Assembly (NCBI GenBank): GCA_043228905.1
Contig: JBHGNT010000007.1
Span: 992,001 to 1,056,000, forward strand
DNA length: 64,000 nt
From: Azolla caroliniana
Taxonomy: Eukaryota; Polypodiophyta
Direction of reading: 5' to 3'
The translations under genes were made by a program, and so were the position numbers. Of the stretch, positions 22,246-32,464 are shown in pieces (positions within the stretch are counted from its first letter, which is position 1; every line of letters begins with the position of its first letter). Below the pieces are notes generated by a model, which worked only from the letters and a program-made list of their open reading frames with translations, searched no databases and was not told the origin of the DNA.

Positions 22246-23112
22246 TGTGCATGACCTGAAATGAAATAATGGAAATACTTTAAGATGTTAAGGCGATGTG
22301 TGAGTATAAACCTTGAGAATACATCTGAGAGCTGAGCATCAATTGATGACTTCTTAATCATTAGCTTGGACCATGTTAATGCTCAATCCATCATCACATA
22401 TTAATAATCTTGTCGTGTTTTACAATGAAATCATATTACTGTGTACTACTTAGTTTACTAACCATATGCCTTTATCCCTACCACTAGTATTTGTGAGGAA
22501 TGGCCATGTGTCTTTACTTCTTGTTTTAACATCATTTGACGTGTGCCACAATTTTTAGAAATTCATAAGAAAAGAAATGGCATTCTTAGCTCTTCCAAAT
22601 GAAGTTTATTTAACCACAAGATCGTAGACAACGTTGAGAAATAATCACTCCGTGAACTTGTCAAAAGAACGGTATTTGTTTGATATAAGATCCAATGCAG
22701 GTTACTTTGGCAAAGTTTAATATAGAAATTAGACAAACAAATCATGTACATATATTCATGGAAATAGGAAGGGCGGTGTTTTAGTGCATTGATGAACCAA
22801 ATACTATCCACTTAATTCCTTATAAGTAAATAGCATTTTCTTAGTGATTTGTTGTCATGCTTTTTTCATGATTTGGAATATCTCCATCCACAATATTTTC
22901 ACCAAGGGATTTTCTTGCCATCAACTTCTCTACATTGGGTTTGTTCATCATAGAGTCATATATGTCAAACATGTTAATAGCAACACAATAGAAGTAGTTC
23001 GTCTTTTATATTTTGTTGTGAGAATCATAGCCTTTATAGATGACGCGGCTCACTTACCACCAAAACATTGGTTAATAGAAAAAGGGTCCGAACTTCATAC
23101 AAGCCAAAAATA
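22246..23112. other. Segment present only in unit B (about 870 bp)
   Basis: Unit A reads straight from 'catgctaaactat' to 'gttcctagccttacc'. Unit B is interrupted between these words. The segment has no recognisable protein, no terminal inverted repeat and no target duplication longer than TA. It is either an insertion in B or a deletion from A. Confidence 0.55.
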
Positions 23113-23220
23113 TATGTTCCAATACTTACCTTGTTACATTGTGTGACTAAATTATGAGACAAAAAGGGAATTTTTTCAAATACGCTATTTATTTACCAAG
23201 ATGACTATGTTGACAACCAT

Positions 23221-24835
23221 GTAGAAAAAGAGTAGAAGAATAAAAAGGCAGTGTAAGTATATTTGCATATATTCTTAGGATAATAAACATTGTGTGAATG
23301 TGCGAAAGCCTATAAAAGCATGTGCAACTTCCCACATATCTTGGAAGTATAGGTATAACACAATGTCACAACTCAAGATACTATAATGGAATGTTAGTTG
23401 ATAGCATGTTATATAACTTAAGGCACAATCGAGGGGCATAAGCTATAAAGAAATTGGTAGCTAATAATATGTTAACGTATAAGGTAGATCTATATGTTCA
23501 ATTAATAGGGCATTAGGTAGAGAGCAATTAGTAGCTTATATGTTCAAAGAACAACATAGACCAATAATATCTACCAATAATTATAACTACTAATTGCTCT
23601 ATAGCTTATGCCCCTCACCATTAACAATGACTTAAATTATATAACATGCCATCAGCCAACATTCCACGATAGACAATATTGTGACATTGTGTTATACCTA
23701 CACTTTCTCTATATGTGGTAGTCACCGCTACTTTGATTGGTTTTCATACATGTAATATGTCATTACCTATCCATGTTACATGCTACCACTTACAACTAGA
23801 CTATTGTCACAACATTTATTCCATCTTTTGCTCTTCTGTCTATCATCATTTTCTCGTTATCTCTATCCATTAGTATCTCGTATATTCCCTTTCACATGCT
23901 AGACATGTGAATCTACCCATTTGTTGGTACTTTTAACATATATGAGAATTATATAAATCCATATAGAAAATTGTACTTGGAAATGTTGCTTGAAACCGTG
24001 AAACAAAGTTGGCAAGAAACCCTTGTTGTAATGTTATTTTCATATGGAAAATTAATCAAATATTAGTAATTTCTTAAACCCACTATAAACACTACCCTAT
24101 CAAGTATGAGAATTCTTGTCTAATTTTAAAATTAAATTTATGCAATGTTGACAAGTCCAATTATTTATTTTGAACTTGTATAATTTATTTGGTTACACAA
24201 AAATCCAACATAGAAAAGCTTCCCTAGCTATAAAAATCCTCAATTGACCTTTGTTTGCACTTTGACAACAATAACACAATGGCAACAAGAATTGGGGCCA
24301 TTCTTTGTTTGACTTATGAATCAAAGGTATCGGGTACCAATTGTTGTCTTATAGTATTAGAAACACATTAAAATAACGACAAGTGATTATTTTACCTATC
24401 ACTCCATACAATACGATTGTTGCATGAGGAATCAAATTGCACCATGTGTGAAAACCATGCAACATTTTTACATTGAAACCCAATGTCACATTGTGACGCA
24501 ATGCATGAAGCTTCTCTCCACAACATTTTCTTTAATTTCTTGAATCGCTCTTTCAAAGATCCTCCTGTTATTGCTCTTGCGACCATCATTCATGTTTGCA
24601 AGTATAGAAATACATATGTCCATACAAGCATACATAAATGCATGCTTATTTGCATGCATGCATATAATGATATGTAGATATAGATAGACATAAAATACAT
24701 CACCGATAGAAATACATAAATAACACAAAGAAGCTTTAAGAGATATAATATTCGCGCTAAAATATAAATAAAAGAAACTAAATACAATTAGAATAAAATA
24801 GAAAATGTTTAAAGCATGAAGCGATGCACTCCATT
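23221..24835. other. AT-rich intergenic DNA
   Basis: Nothing recognisable on either strand. A CATG/ATGC-rich stretch lies around 24640-24670, and imperfect self-complementary stretches around 23400-23700 share words such as 'agcaattagtagcttatatg'. Confidence 0.5.
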
Positions 24836-25346
24836 CAATATGGTGCGGCTTTGGATACTAATTAGTAATAACCGCCATAATGCTAGACCTTATGTCATGG
24901 TTGTTACATACTAGCCAGGCTTTAAACCATCATAACAATAGACCTTATGTCATGGTTGCAAGAGACTAGACATGTTTTGATCTTTCTCACTTTTCGAACT
25001 CACTTCCATATTTCTATATGGTATATGAGCAAAGTAGCCCAACCCCACCAAGATATTTGCCCCACAAGCAATGATTGACCTCACTCTCTAATTCAAATGT
25101 ATGTATTCAATAATCTCAATATGGTGCGGCTTTGGATACTAATTAGTAATAACCACCATAATGCTAGACCTTATGTCATGGTTGCAAGAGACTAGACATG
25201 TTTTGAAAGTTATCATCTTTCTCACTTCCATATTTCTACATGGTATATAAGCAAAGTAGCCCAACCCCACCAAGATATTTGCCGCACAAGCAATAATTGA
25301 CCTCACTCTCTAATTCAAATGTATGTGTTCAATAATCTCAAGTGTA
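24836..25346. repeat. 281-bp tandem duplication
   Basis: 'caatatggtgcggctttggatac' begins at 24836 and again at 25117. Both copies run through 'gcccaaccccaccaagatatttgcc' to 'ttcaataatctcaa'. The second copy lacks about 50 bp of the first. It ends where Copia coding sequence begins. Confidence 0.85.
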
Positions 25347-25349
25347 ATC

Positions 25350-27095
25350 TCAAGGGATATGTCCATCATGAGCTACACCTTGAAGATCAAGGAGCTTTGC
25401 AACTTGCTCGGCTTGATAAGCGTCAATGTGGACGATGATGAGATGGTGCAAATATGCCTTGACAGCCTTGCACCACAGTTTGGTGTGATGAGGACCGTCG
25501 TATTAGCACGGGAGAATCCACCCTCCTTTGATCTTCAATCCATGTTGTTGGTCAAAGAAAACCATGTTCGAAGAAGGAGAAATGCCTTGGAAGGCCACAT
25601 GCTTTACTCACACTCGGATGGAGGAAGATGACGTGGCCGTGCAAGAAGCGGCCGATTGGGCCAAGGACGAGGCGGATGAGGCCCGACTTACAAAAACAAC
25701 TCGCAATTTTGGCATCAAGACGAAAGCCATCTAGGAACCTTCGAAAGAAGGGGGGGCTTCCATTCTAGCCTGAGCCGACAAAACTCGGTCGAATGCAGAT
25801 ATTGCGGAAAAATCGGTCACCCTGAAGAAGAGTGTCGTAAAAAGATGTGCGAGTCAGCTTCCACTAGCCGACAACTCACCAATTACGTCACCAACTCCGA
25901 CTATGACAATCGTGGCAGAATGTTCATGATGAGACATAGAGCAAATTCTATGTCGGCTTCTACTTCAACTAGTGCCTCCGGTCCGGAAGACGTATGGTTC
26001 GTTGACTCTAGTGCCTCGAACCATATGACGTCTCATCAAGAATGGTTCTGAGAACTTCGAGAGCTAGAACAACCCGACTATGTCGAAACCGGAGATGATC
26101 CTACGCATCCGATTCAACACATCGACAATGTCGAAACCGGAGATGATCCTACGCATCCGATTCAACACATCGACAATGTCCCATTCGGCAAAGAAGGTAA
26201 CCAAAATTTTATTAAGAATGTCTTGCATGTACCAACCATTACGAAGAATTTGGTCTTCGTCAGCCAAATTGTTGAGCAAGGCATACAAGTACGATTTAAT
26301 CAAGGCAGTTGCTTCATCGAAAAAGAGGGTAGACTCATCGCTCGTGGACGAAGAGAGGGCCAAATGTTCATTCTCGACTCACATGAGATGAAATCGGCCA
26401 TGTTCGCAAAGGGCACGAAAGCCGATTCTGACATAGAGTTATGGCACAAGCTGATTGGCCATATCAACCTCCAAAAGCTCAAGGCAATGGAATCGAAAGG
26501 AGTCGTTATCGGGCTCTTGGCAATCAAGGAGAAAGAGATTGAAGGTGTGTGTACCGCTTGCCAATTCGGCAAGCAACATCGGCACCCATTTCCGAAGGAG
26601 CGAAATGTGAGCAAAGGTGTACTCAACGTAATTCATTCCGATGTATGGGGTCCAGCTCAGAACGCTACATTCAGCGGATGCCGATACTACGTGGCCTTCA
26701 TCGACGACTTCTCTAGGCACACTTGGATCTACCCCATGCTGCAAAACAGCGAAGTGTTCAGACACTTCTAAAAATTTAAGGATGAAGTCGAGAAAGCCAT
26801 GGGCCAACATGTACAATGTCTTCGGTAGGATGGAGGCAAGATGTACTTCTCCGACGAATTTTCGGCTTTTCTACGGGAAGAAGGAATTCGGCGACAGTTT
26901 TCAAGTCGACATACGCCACAACAAAATGGAGTCGTCGAACGAAAGAATCGGCACATCCTCGAAGTGGCACGAGCCATGATGAACGAAAAGCACCTACCGA
27001 AGTCGTACTATGCAGAAGCGACTAACATCGTCGTATACCTCATGAATCGGTGTACGACATCGGGTGTGCACGAACTTACTCCCATCACTATGAGT
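25350..27095 (+). mobile_element. Decayed Copia element 1: gag, protease, integrase
   Basis: In order: gag (UBN2-type) with 'ELCNLLGLISVNVDDDEM'; a complete zinc knuckle 'CRYCGKIGHPEEEC' (about 25793-25835); protease 'VWFVDSSASNHMTSH', where the usual D-S-G is D-S-S; GAG-pre-integrase 'ELWHKLIGHINLQKL'; and integrase core with 'HSDVWGPAQN', 'FIDDFSRHTW' and 'TPQQNGVVERKNRH', which gives the first Asp and the Glu of the D,D,E triad. Stops (e.g. after 'HQEWF' at 26049 and 'EVFRHF' at 26769) and frame changes kill it. It breaks off after 'SGVHELT' at about 27087. No LTR of its own is seen on the left. Confidence 0.85.
26081..26176. repeat. 48-bp in-frame duplication in Copia 1 protease region
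   Basis: 'tgtcgaaaccggagatgatc...' begins at 26081 and 26129. The 16-codon unit is repeated exactly in frame just after the protease active site. Confidence 0.9.
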
Positions 27096-27129
27096 CTTCA
27101 CATTCCCCAAGAGAGAGTAGTTGGTAGTT

Positions 27130-27215
27130 AATGAAGAGAGAGAGTGACCTTATATAAAGCACCCTTCTCCTACTTCATAGAGAGTCGGTTGTGACTCCTT
27201 GTAAGGCTACATTTT
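27130..27215 (+). repeat. LTR fragment of old Copia 3, left of the split
   Basis: 'agtcggttgtgactccttgtaaggctacat' continues on the far side of the inserted Copia element at 36244 and matches the 3' LTR at about 40033-40070. A TATATAAA box lies at about 27151-27158. The outer part of this LTR is not recognisable. Confidence 0.65.
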
Positions 27216-27608
27216 TGTTGAGCGGCAAGCTCAACCGGAGCCGGATCGGCTGAATAAGCCTGAGCCGGTAAGCAGTAAGGACCGGTGAGCTGGGGAGCCG
27301 GTATGCCGTATCCAATCCGTAACCGGAAGCCTAGTATAGAGGTTAGACTACTAGGCAATTATAGTCTCGTAGTTAGTGTCAGATGCTCGTGTGAGCATTG
27401 AAGTACACCGTACTTCTAACAGTCCCGTGTGGACTTGTATAAATAGCGCTGATGAGCGTGTTGTAGATACAGAGCACAGAGTATTCATATAATTTTGAAG
27501 AATAGTGTGTCCTGCTCTGTCTCTGTCTCTCTCTCTCTCTCTCCCGCGTACTCTCCCTCTCTCTTTGTGTATTGTTCTTTCTAACGCTTCTGCAAGAAAT
27601 CTTTCACA
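27216..27608 (+). repeat. Copia 2 5' LTR (393 bp)
   Basis: TG...CA ended. Carries TATAAATAG (about 27438) and a CT-rich R/U5 stretch (27520-27565). It matches 35853-36243, with point changes and small indels. Confidence 0.92.
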
Positions 27609-27620
27609 TGGTATCAGAGC
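27609..27620 (+). other. Copia 2 primer binding site
   Basis: TGGTATCAGAGC directly abuts the LTR end. This is the usual plant Copia site complementary to the 3' end of initiator methionine tRNA. Confidence 0.9.
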
Positions 27621-27715
27621 GCATGGGTTGAGAACCTCTACTGCAGACATCTACGCTTGTGAAGGAAACCCTAATAGATCGGAAAATAGACACAAAAGGA
27701 GAAATTGACAGAGGT

Positions 27716-29341
27716 ATGGCTACGTCGCTCCCGGTGGAGAAGCTCGACAGAACCAACTACGCATCTTGTTCATACAAGATGCTCCAGTACCTGCTTGGGC
27801 ATGGCTACTTGAGTTATGTCGACAGAGTGAACGACTCAGCACCAGAGACGACACACAAGGACTTCCCAGTGTGGGAACAGGCAGCAAGCAGGGTGATGTA
27901 CTGCTTTGCGTCCAGTGTCGGTGACCAGCTGCTCAGGCATATCCGTGACGCCAAGACACCGAAGGATGCTTGGGGAAACTTGAAAAAGGTCTTCGCCGCA
28001 AGCACCACTGCCCGGAAGATGCAACTCAGACAGGAGTTGAGCAATGTTCGATAGAAGAACATGTCAGTGGCAAATTACACAGACCGGATCAAAGGGATCT
28101 ATGACTCGCTTGCCTCTATTAACGTCACCATAGAGGAAGACGAGATGGTGCAGGTCTATCTTGGAAGCCTGGCGTCCAAGTTCGGAGCTTTCCGGACTGC
28201 AGTTTGTACAAGGGAGAATACGCCCTCATTTTTCGACTTACAATCGATGCTCCTTGTAGAGGAGAACCACGCCAGTGCATCTACCAGTGCATCCCCAGAC
28301 AATCGGATGCTGTACACAGGAGCGGATCGGTCCCACGGGTGTGGTGGACGAGGCAGGTCGGCACACAATAGAGGTGGCCGGCAAGAGCAAGAACGAAGGC
28401 ACAGTGAGCGTGCCAATAGCTGTTCCGGAACTTCCACAAGCAGGGGGAGTCAAGGTGGTGCCGGAGGCCGGCAAGACAAATCCGCTACGGAATGCTGGTA
28501 CTGTGGCAAAAAGGGCCACAAGGAAAGCGAGTGATGGAGAAAGCGTGCCGATTCGGACAAATCCGGATCCGGCAAAACCGGTAAGGAAGGCCGACAAAGC
28601 TCGCACTACGCAAACGGATCGGGAGGATCCAAGAACAGTAAGGGGCCAGCCTTGGTGATGAAGCGCAAGGCAAACTCAATGAAGAAGACCACTTCCAAAT
28701 CGGAGGAAGTGTGGTACATTGACTCTGGCGCATCGAACCACATGACGAGCCACGAGGAGTGGTTCTCCTTTTTGGAGAAGCCGGATCAACTGGGAGTTGT
28801 CGAAACCGGAGACGACACTCCCCACCCGATCGTGCACGTCGGAGAAGTCCCTTTGAGCCACGTCGGACAGAGGGGGAAGCTGATGAATGTATTACATGTT
28901 CCGACGATCACGAAGAACCTGGTGTCGGTCGGACAGATCGTCGACCAGGGGATGCAGGTGCGGTTTACGCACCTCGGGTGCTTCATTGAGGATGAGGGCG
29001 AAGTTATTGCGCAAGGGCGCAGAGATGGGAGGATGTTTATCCTCAACACCAATGACGTCGGCACCGCACTATTCGCCAAAGGACAGAAGGTCGAGTCGGA
29101 TATGGACCTGTGGCACAAGCGGATCGGCCATGTCAACTACAGGAGGCTTCAAGACCTGCAAACGGAACAAGTCGTTTTCGGTTTGCCGAAGTTTAGCGGC
29201 CGGAGATCCCAGATTTGTGAAGCCTACAACTCGGGAAGCTACACCGGCTTCCTTTCCCCACCGAAAGAAATCGAAGCCGTAACAAGCTCGATCTTATCCA
29301 TTCGGATGTGTGGGGACCGGCACAAAATGTTAGCATTGGCG
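27716..29341 (+). pseudogene. Copia 2 gag, protease and GAG-pre-integrase
   Basis: Starts at ATG 27716 ('MATSLPVEKLDRTNY'), a UBN2-type gag. A TAG at 28052-28054 interrupts it. The zinc knuckle 'CWYCGKKGHKESE' ends in a TGA (28532-28534) exactly where the fourth ligand cysteine is expected. Protease 'WYIDSGASNHMTSH' keeps the D-S-G-A active site. The GAG-pre-integrase 'DLWHKRIGHVNYRRL' follows. A frame change near 29215 precedes the first integrase Asp ('IHSDVWGP' in another frame). The reading resumes at 32465 after the nested element. Confidence 0.88.
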
Positions 29342-29846
29342 TGTTACCTCGTACGAGATGTACGGAGAGTCAAGTGTGATGAGCGAGGGTCGAATGTTAT
29401 CATAATGTTGTGTATGTGTAGGGGGCATAAATGTAATTGTGAGTCAATACATATGTGAATACATGCACACGTGTGTGCATGTGGATGGATACGAGGAGGT
29501 ATGAGTGAGTGTCCAGTATGAATGCTCTAGGGGGCTTACACCCCTTTGTATCTACCCCCTCTTGTACTATTTAACCCCCTTATGGGGAATGAATGAAAAA
29601 TGAATCATTTCTCTCTATCTATCTCTCTTTTCATCTCTCTCTCTCTCTCTTCCCTCCCCTTAACGTTGAACCCCCTTGGGAGGGGGGTGGAGCCATTCTA
29701 GGCACCACCCCCCACCCCGCAATGCTTCTCAATGCACATGATCTCTCTCGCCATCAATCCCATACTCTCCATCATCATCATAACCACCATGTATATCTTT
29801 ATCATGATTATCATCGTCCTTAACCCTAGCCCTAAAACATACAACA
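29342..29846 (+). repeat. Non-autonomous element, left LTR (505 bp)
   Basis: Contains G- and C-run hairpins, a CT-rich tract (29630-29652) and CCCTAA-type words near its end. Same sequence as 31960-32464. Confidence 0.92.
29682..29713 (+). other. Strong hairpin in the non-autonomous LTR
   Basis: Arm ggggggtggagcc (29682-29694) pairs with ggcaccacccccc (29701-29713) with one mismatch and a 6-base loop. The same G run can instead pair with CCCCCT at about 29671-29676, so two exclusive folds exist. The second LTR repeats this at 32300-32331. Confidence 0.7.
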
Positions 29847-31257
29847 CCTTTTGGCGACCACTAAGGCGACCCCCCTTTGGAGACGGAGTTGAAGAATGAT
29901 ACGCGACAATGTGAGGCATAGTGATGATGATATGTAAGAGATGTCCGGGTAATGATGGCGATATGCAGCAAAAGGCGGAAGAAATCAGAAATGGAAGATT
30001 GACAAGATTGACTGCTGCACAATTCTACAACAAATTAATCTCTATATGTGAATGTTTTGTGTGGTCTGTTTTTGCCCTAAATGTCCGAGAAATGTTGGCC
30101 AAGATGTACAAAAACGGTGTCAATGCATGAGTGGAAGTTGCAAAACAAGTTGCAAAAGGATGGCGTTACATGAGTGTGCAAGAATGGAAATGACAATGTG
30201 CAAATGTGCGGTTAGCAGCAACGTGTGCGTGTTCCAAGGAGACTGCGGAGGAAGACGCAATGTGTGGAGCGTGGGCCAGCAAGATGTGCGGTACCGGAAT
30301 GGGACGTGTTCACAGTTTCCAGTTTCCAGAGAAGCAACGCGGAAAAAGTTGGAACCAGAACAAGAGTTGGTTGGCACCGAAGCGGCCGTAATGGCCGGGC
30401 GGCCGTCAGAGTAGACAGAGCCGAAACAGCAACAATGACGCCGAAAAGCGACGAACGAAGAGACAACCGTCAGATATCAACGGCTGACATTCGGATGACG
30501 ACTGAACAGACCGGCCACGCGACTGCAGACCGGCCGGACAGGGCCGACAAAGATGAGAGAGGCTTCAGGAACGGTCATCACCAACCGACAGCAGCCGGAG
30601 CGGCCGGAGGGCCGGACAAGGTCAGGGAAGCAAACAGGCCGCCAGGATGACGGACGGTGTCGAACGACGACGAAACCGACAGAGACGGTGATGGAGTCTG
30701 CAACGGAGGCAGCCGGAGCAACCGAGAGCTGAGGAGCGGCCAAAGCGACCGGAATAGCCAACCAATGGCCGGAGTGGCCAGATAGGCCCGGACAGAGACG
30801 GAACCGGCCAGAGCGATGGCGGTGGCTGAACAATCGACGACCGGATCGGAGATGACGATGAAACGAAGGGCCAAACAGACACACACAACAACAAACGAGG
30901 CATAAATGGACAGAGACGACAACCGGTCGGAAGGAGATACACCAATATGTAGATGGAGACAACCGCGGATGCAGGACCAGAAGGACAAGCAATCAAAGAG
31001 CGGTCGGAACAACGATGATGACGGCAAAACAAGGGCAGCCACCGGAAAGGAGCCGGTTGCGGTCGAGGCGGCTGAAATGCACAGAAATGGCCGAAATGCA
31101 GCCGGAATGGCCAGAGTGGCTGAAATGCGCCCAGAAAGGCTGGACAACTGACGCCAAAAGAACGGGCCGGATAGTATCGGGGACAGATAGAGGAGCGGCG
31201 ACAACCAACGGTCACGAGTGGCCAGTAGACGACAGAGACAAAGAAATGGAGATAGTG

Positions 31258-31530
31258 ACGGAGAGACCATGGAATGAGAGAAGGAACTAGAACACACAGA
31301 GAGGAAAGTAGAGAGTATAGAAGAGAAGGCAGAGAAGGCTTAAGACAGAGGATGGAGAAAAATGAGCAAGGAAGAGGAAGACAAATACAGAAGAACAACA
31401 GAAGAAGAGAGGAGAGACAGGACGGCAAGTAGAGAAGCGGGAAAAGAAAACAGAAAGAAAGAGGAAGAAGAGGCAAGAAAAAGAAAAAGACAAAAACGGA
31501 AAAAAAGAGGGAAAAAGAGAACGATAAGGG
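31258..31530 (+). repeat. Purine-rich tract (about 270 bp)
   Basis: The plus strand is very largely A and G, with few pyrimidines and no simple period. Three spaced copies of a 'gggcattcga' word follow at about 31530, 31557 and 31585. Confidence 0.75.
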
Positions 31531-31959
31531 GCATTCGAGGAGTTTTGAAAACTTGAGGGCATTCGAAGAATTTCGAAAAACATGATGGCATTGAAAAAAT
31601 AAAATAAAAATTTTTAATTTTTAATTTAAAAATCAAAGGGCACATACAAAATTTTGAAAACTCATCCACCTAAAGAAATGGACGTGATCGACCATACACA
31701 ACTCAAAATAAAGGAAGAACACACATACATACAACATATTTTTGACGACCCAAATGATTTTACGAAGTTCGTAAGTCGACAGAACGAGAATGTTCGTGTC
31801 GCAGAAGATTTGCTGACCGACAAATGTGTTTGAGTCAAGCATTCTGATCGAGGGAGTCGATCGTTGAAAGGACCGATGGAAGTTCCGGTCAAAGAAATAT
31901 CATTATCAAGGCATGTGGGATCGACGTGCAAGGCACTTTCCCACGGGCGTGCCATATTG

Positions 31960-32464
31960 TGTTACCTCGTACGAGATGTACGGAGAGTCAAGTGTGATGA
32001 GCGAGGGTCGAATGTTATCATAATGTTGTGTATGTGTAGGGGGCATAAATGTAATTGTGAGTCAATACATATGTGAATACATGCACACGTGTGTGCATGT
32101 GGATGGATACGAGGAGGTATGAGTGAGTGTCCAGTATGAATGCTCTAGGGGGCTTACACCCCTTTGTATCTACCCCCTCTTGTACTATTTAACCCCCTTA
32201 TGGGGAATGAATGAAAAATGAATCATTTCTCTCTATCTATCTCTCTTTTCATCTCTCTCTCTCTCTCTTCCCTCCCCTTAACGTTGAACCCCCTTGGGAG
32301 GGGGGTGGAGCCATTCTAGGCACCACCCCCCACCCCGCAATGCTTCTCAATGCACATGATCTCTCTCGCCATCAATCCCATACTCTCCATCATCATCATA
32401 ACCACCATGTATATCTTTATCATGATTATCATCGTCCTTAACCCTAGCCCTAAAACATACAACA
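31960..32464 (+). repeat. Non-autonomous element, right LTR (505 bp)
   Basis: Identical by eye to the left LTR. No convincing polypurine tract lies immediately upstream; the preceding bases are 'cccacgggcgtgccatat'. Confidence 0.92.

Larger units (their letters stand above)
17730..23220. repeat. Tandem segmental duplication, unit B
   Basis: Directly adjoins unit A, head to tail. It differs by substitutions, a 51-bp tandem expansion (18331-18480), two nonsense changes in its gene, and an extra segment of about 870 bp (22246-23112). After that segment the match with unit A resumes at 'cttaccttgttacattgtgtgac' and ends near 23220. Confidence 0.85.
29342..32464 (+). mobile_element. Non-autonomous LTR element with identical LTRs (TSD TGGCG)
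   Basis: LTRs 29342-29846 and 31960-32464 are both 505 bp and I found no difference between them. They begin TGTTACC and end CAACA. TGGCG flanks the element at 29337-29341 and 32465-32469, and removing the insert restores the integrase reading of Copia 2 ('VSIGG|SRYFV'). The 2.1-kb interior has no gag, protease, RT or integrase motif on either strand. It contains a possible primer binding site ('tggcgaccactaagg', about 29851), a GGCCGG-rich middle and a purine-rich end. Long minus-strand frames there are by-products of the purine bias. It must borrow proteins from another element, and its identical LTRs imply recent movement. Strand is assigned by the primer-site position only. Confidence 0.9.

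Noticed and set aside
29593-29823. 76-codon plus frame repeated identically at 32211-32441
   Set aside because: It lies wholly in the LTRs, so the identity reflects the LTR pair and not a gene.
30477-31669. Long overlapping minus-strand frames (up to 284 codons) rich in Leu, Ser, Pro and Cys
   Set aside because: All three minus frames are open because the plus strand is purine-rich. The translations are low complexity, with no motif or codon structure.
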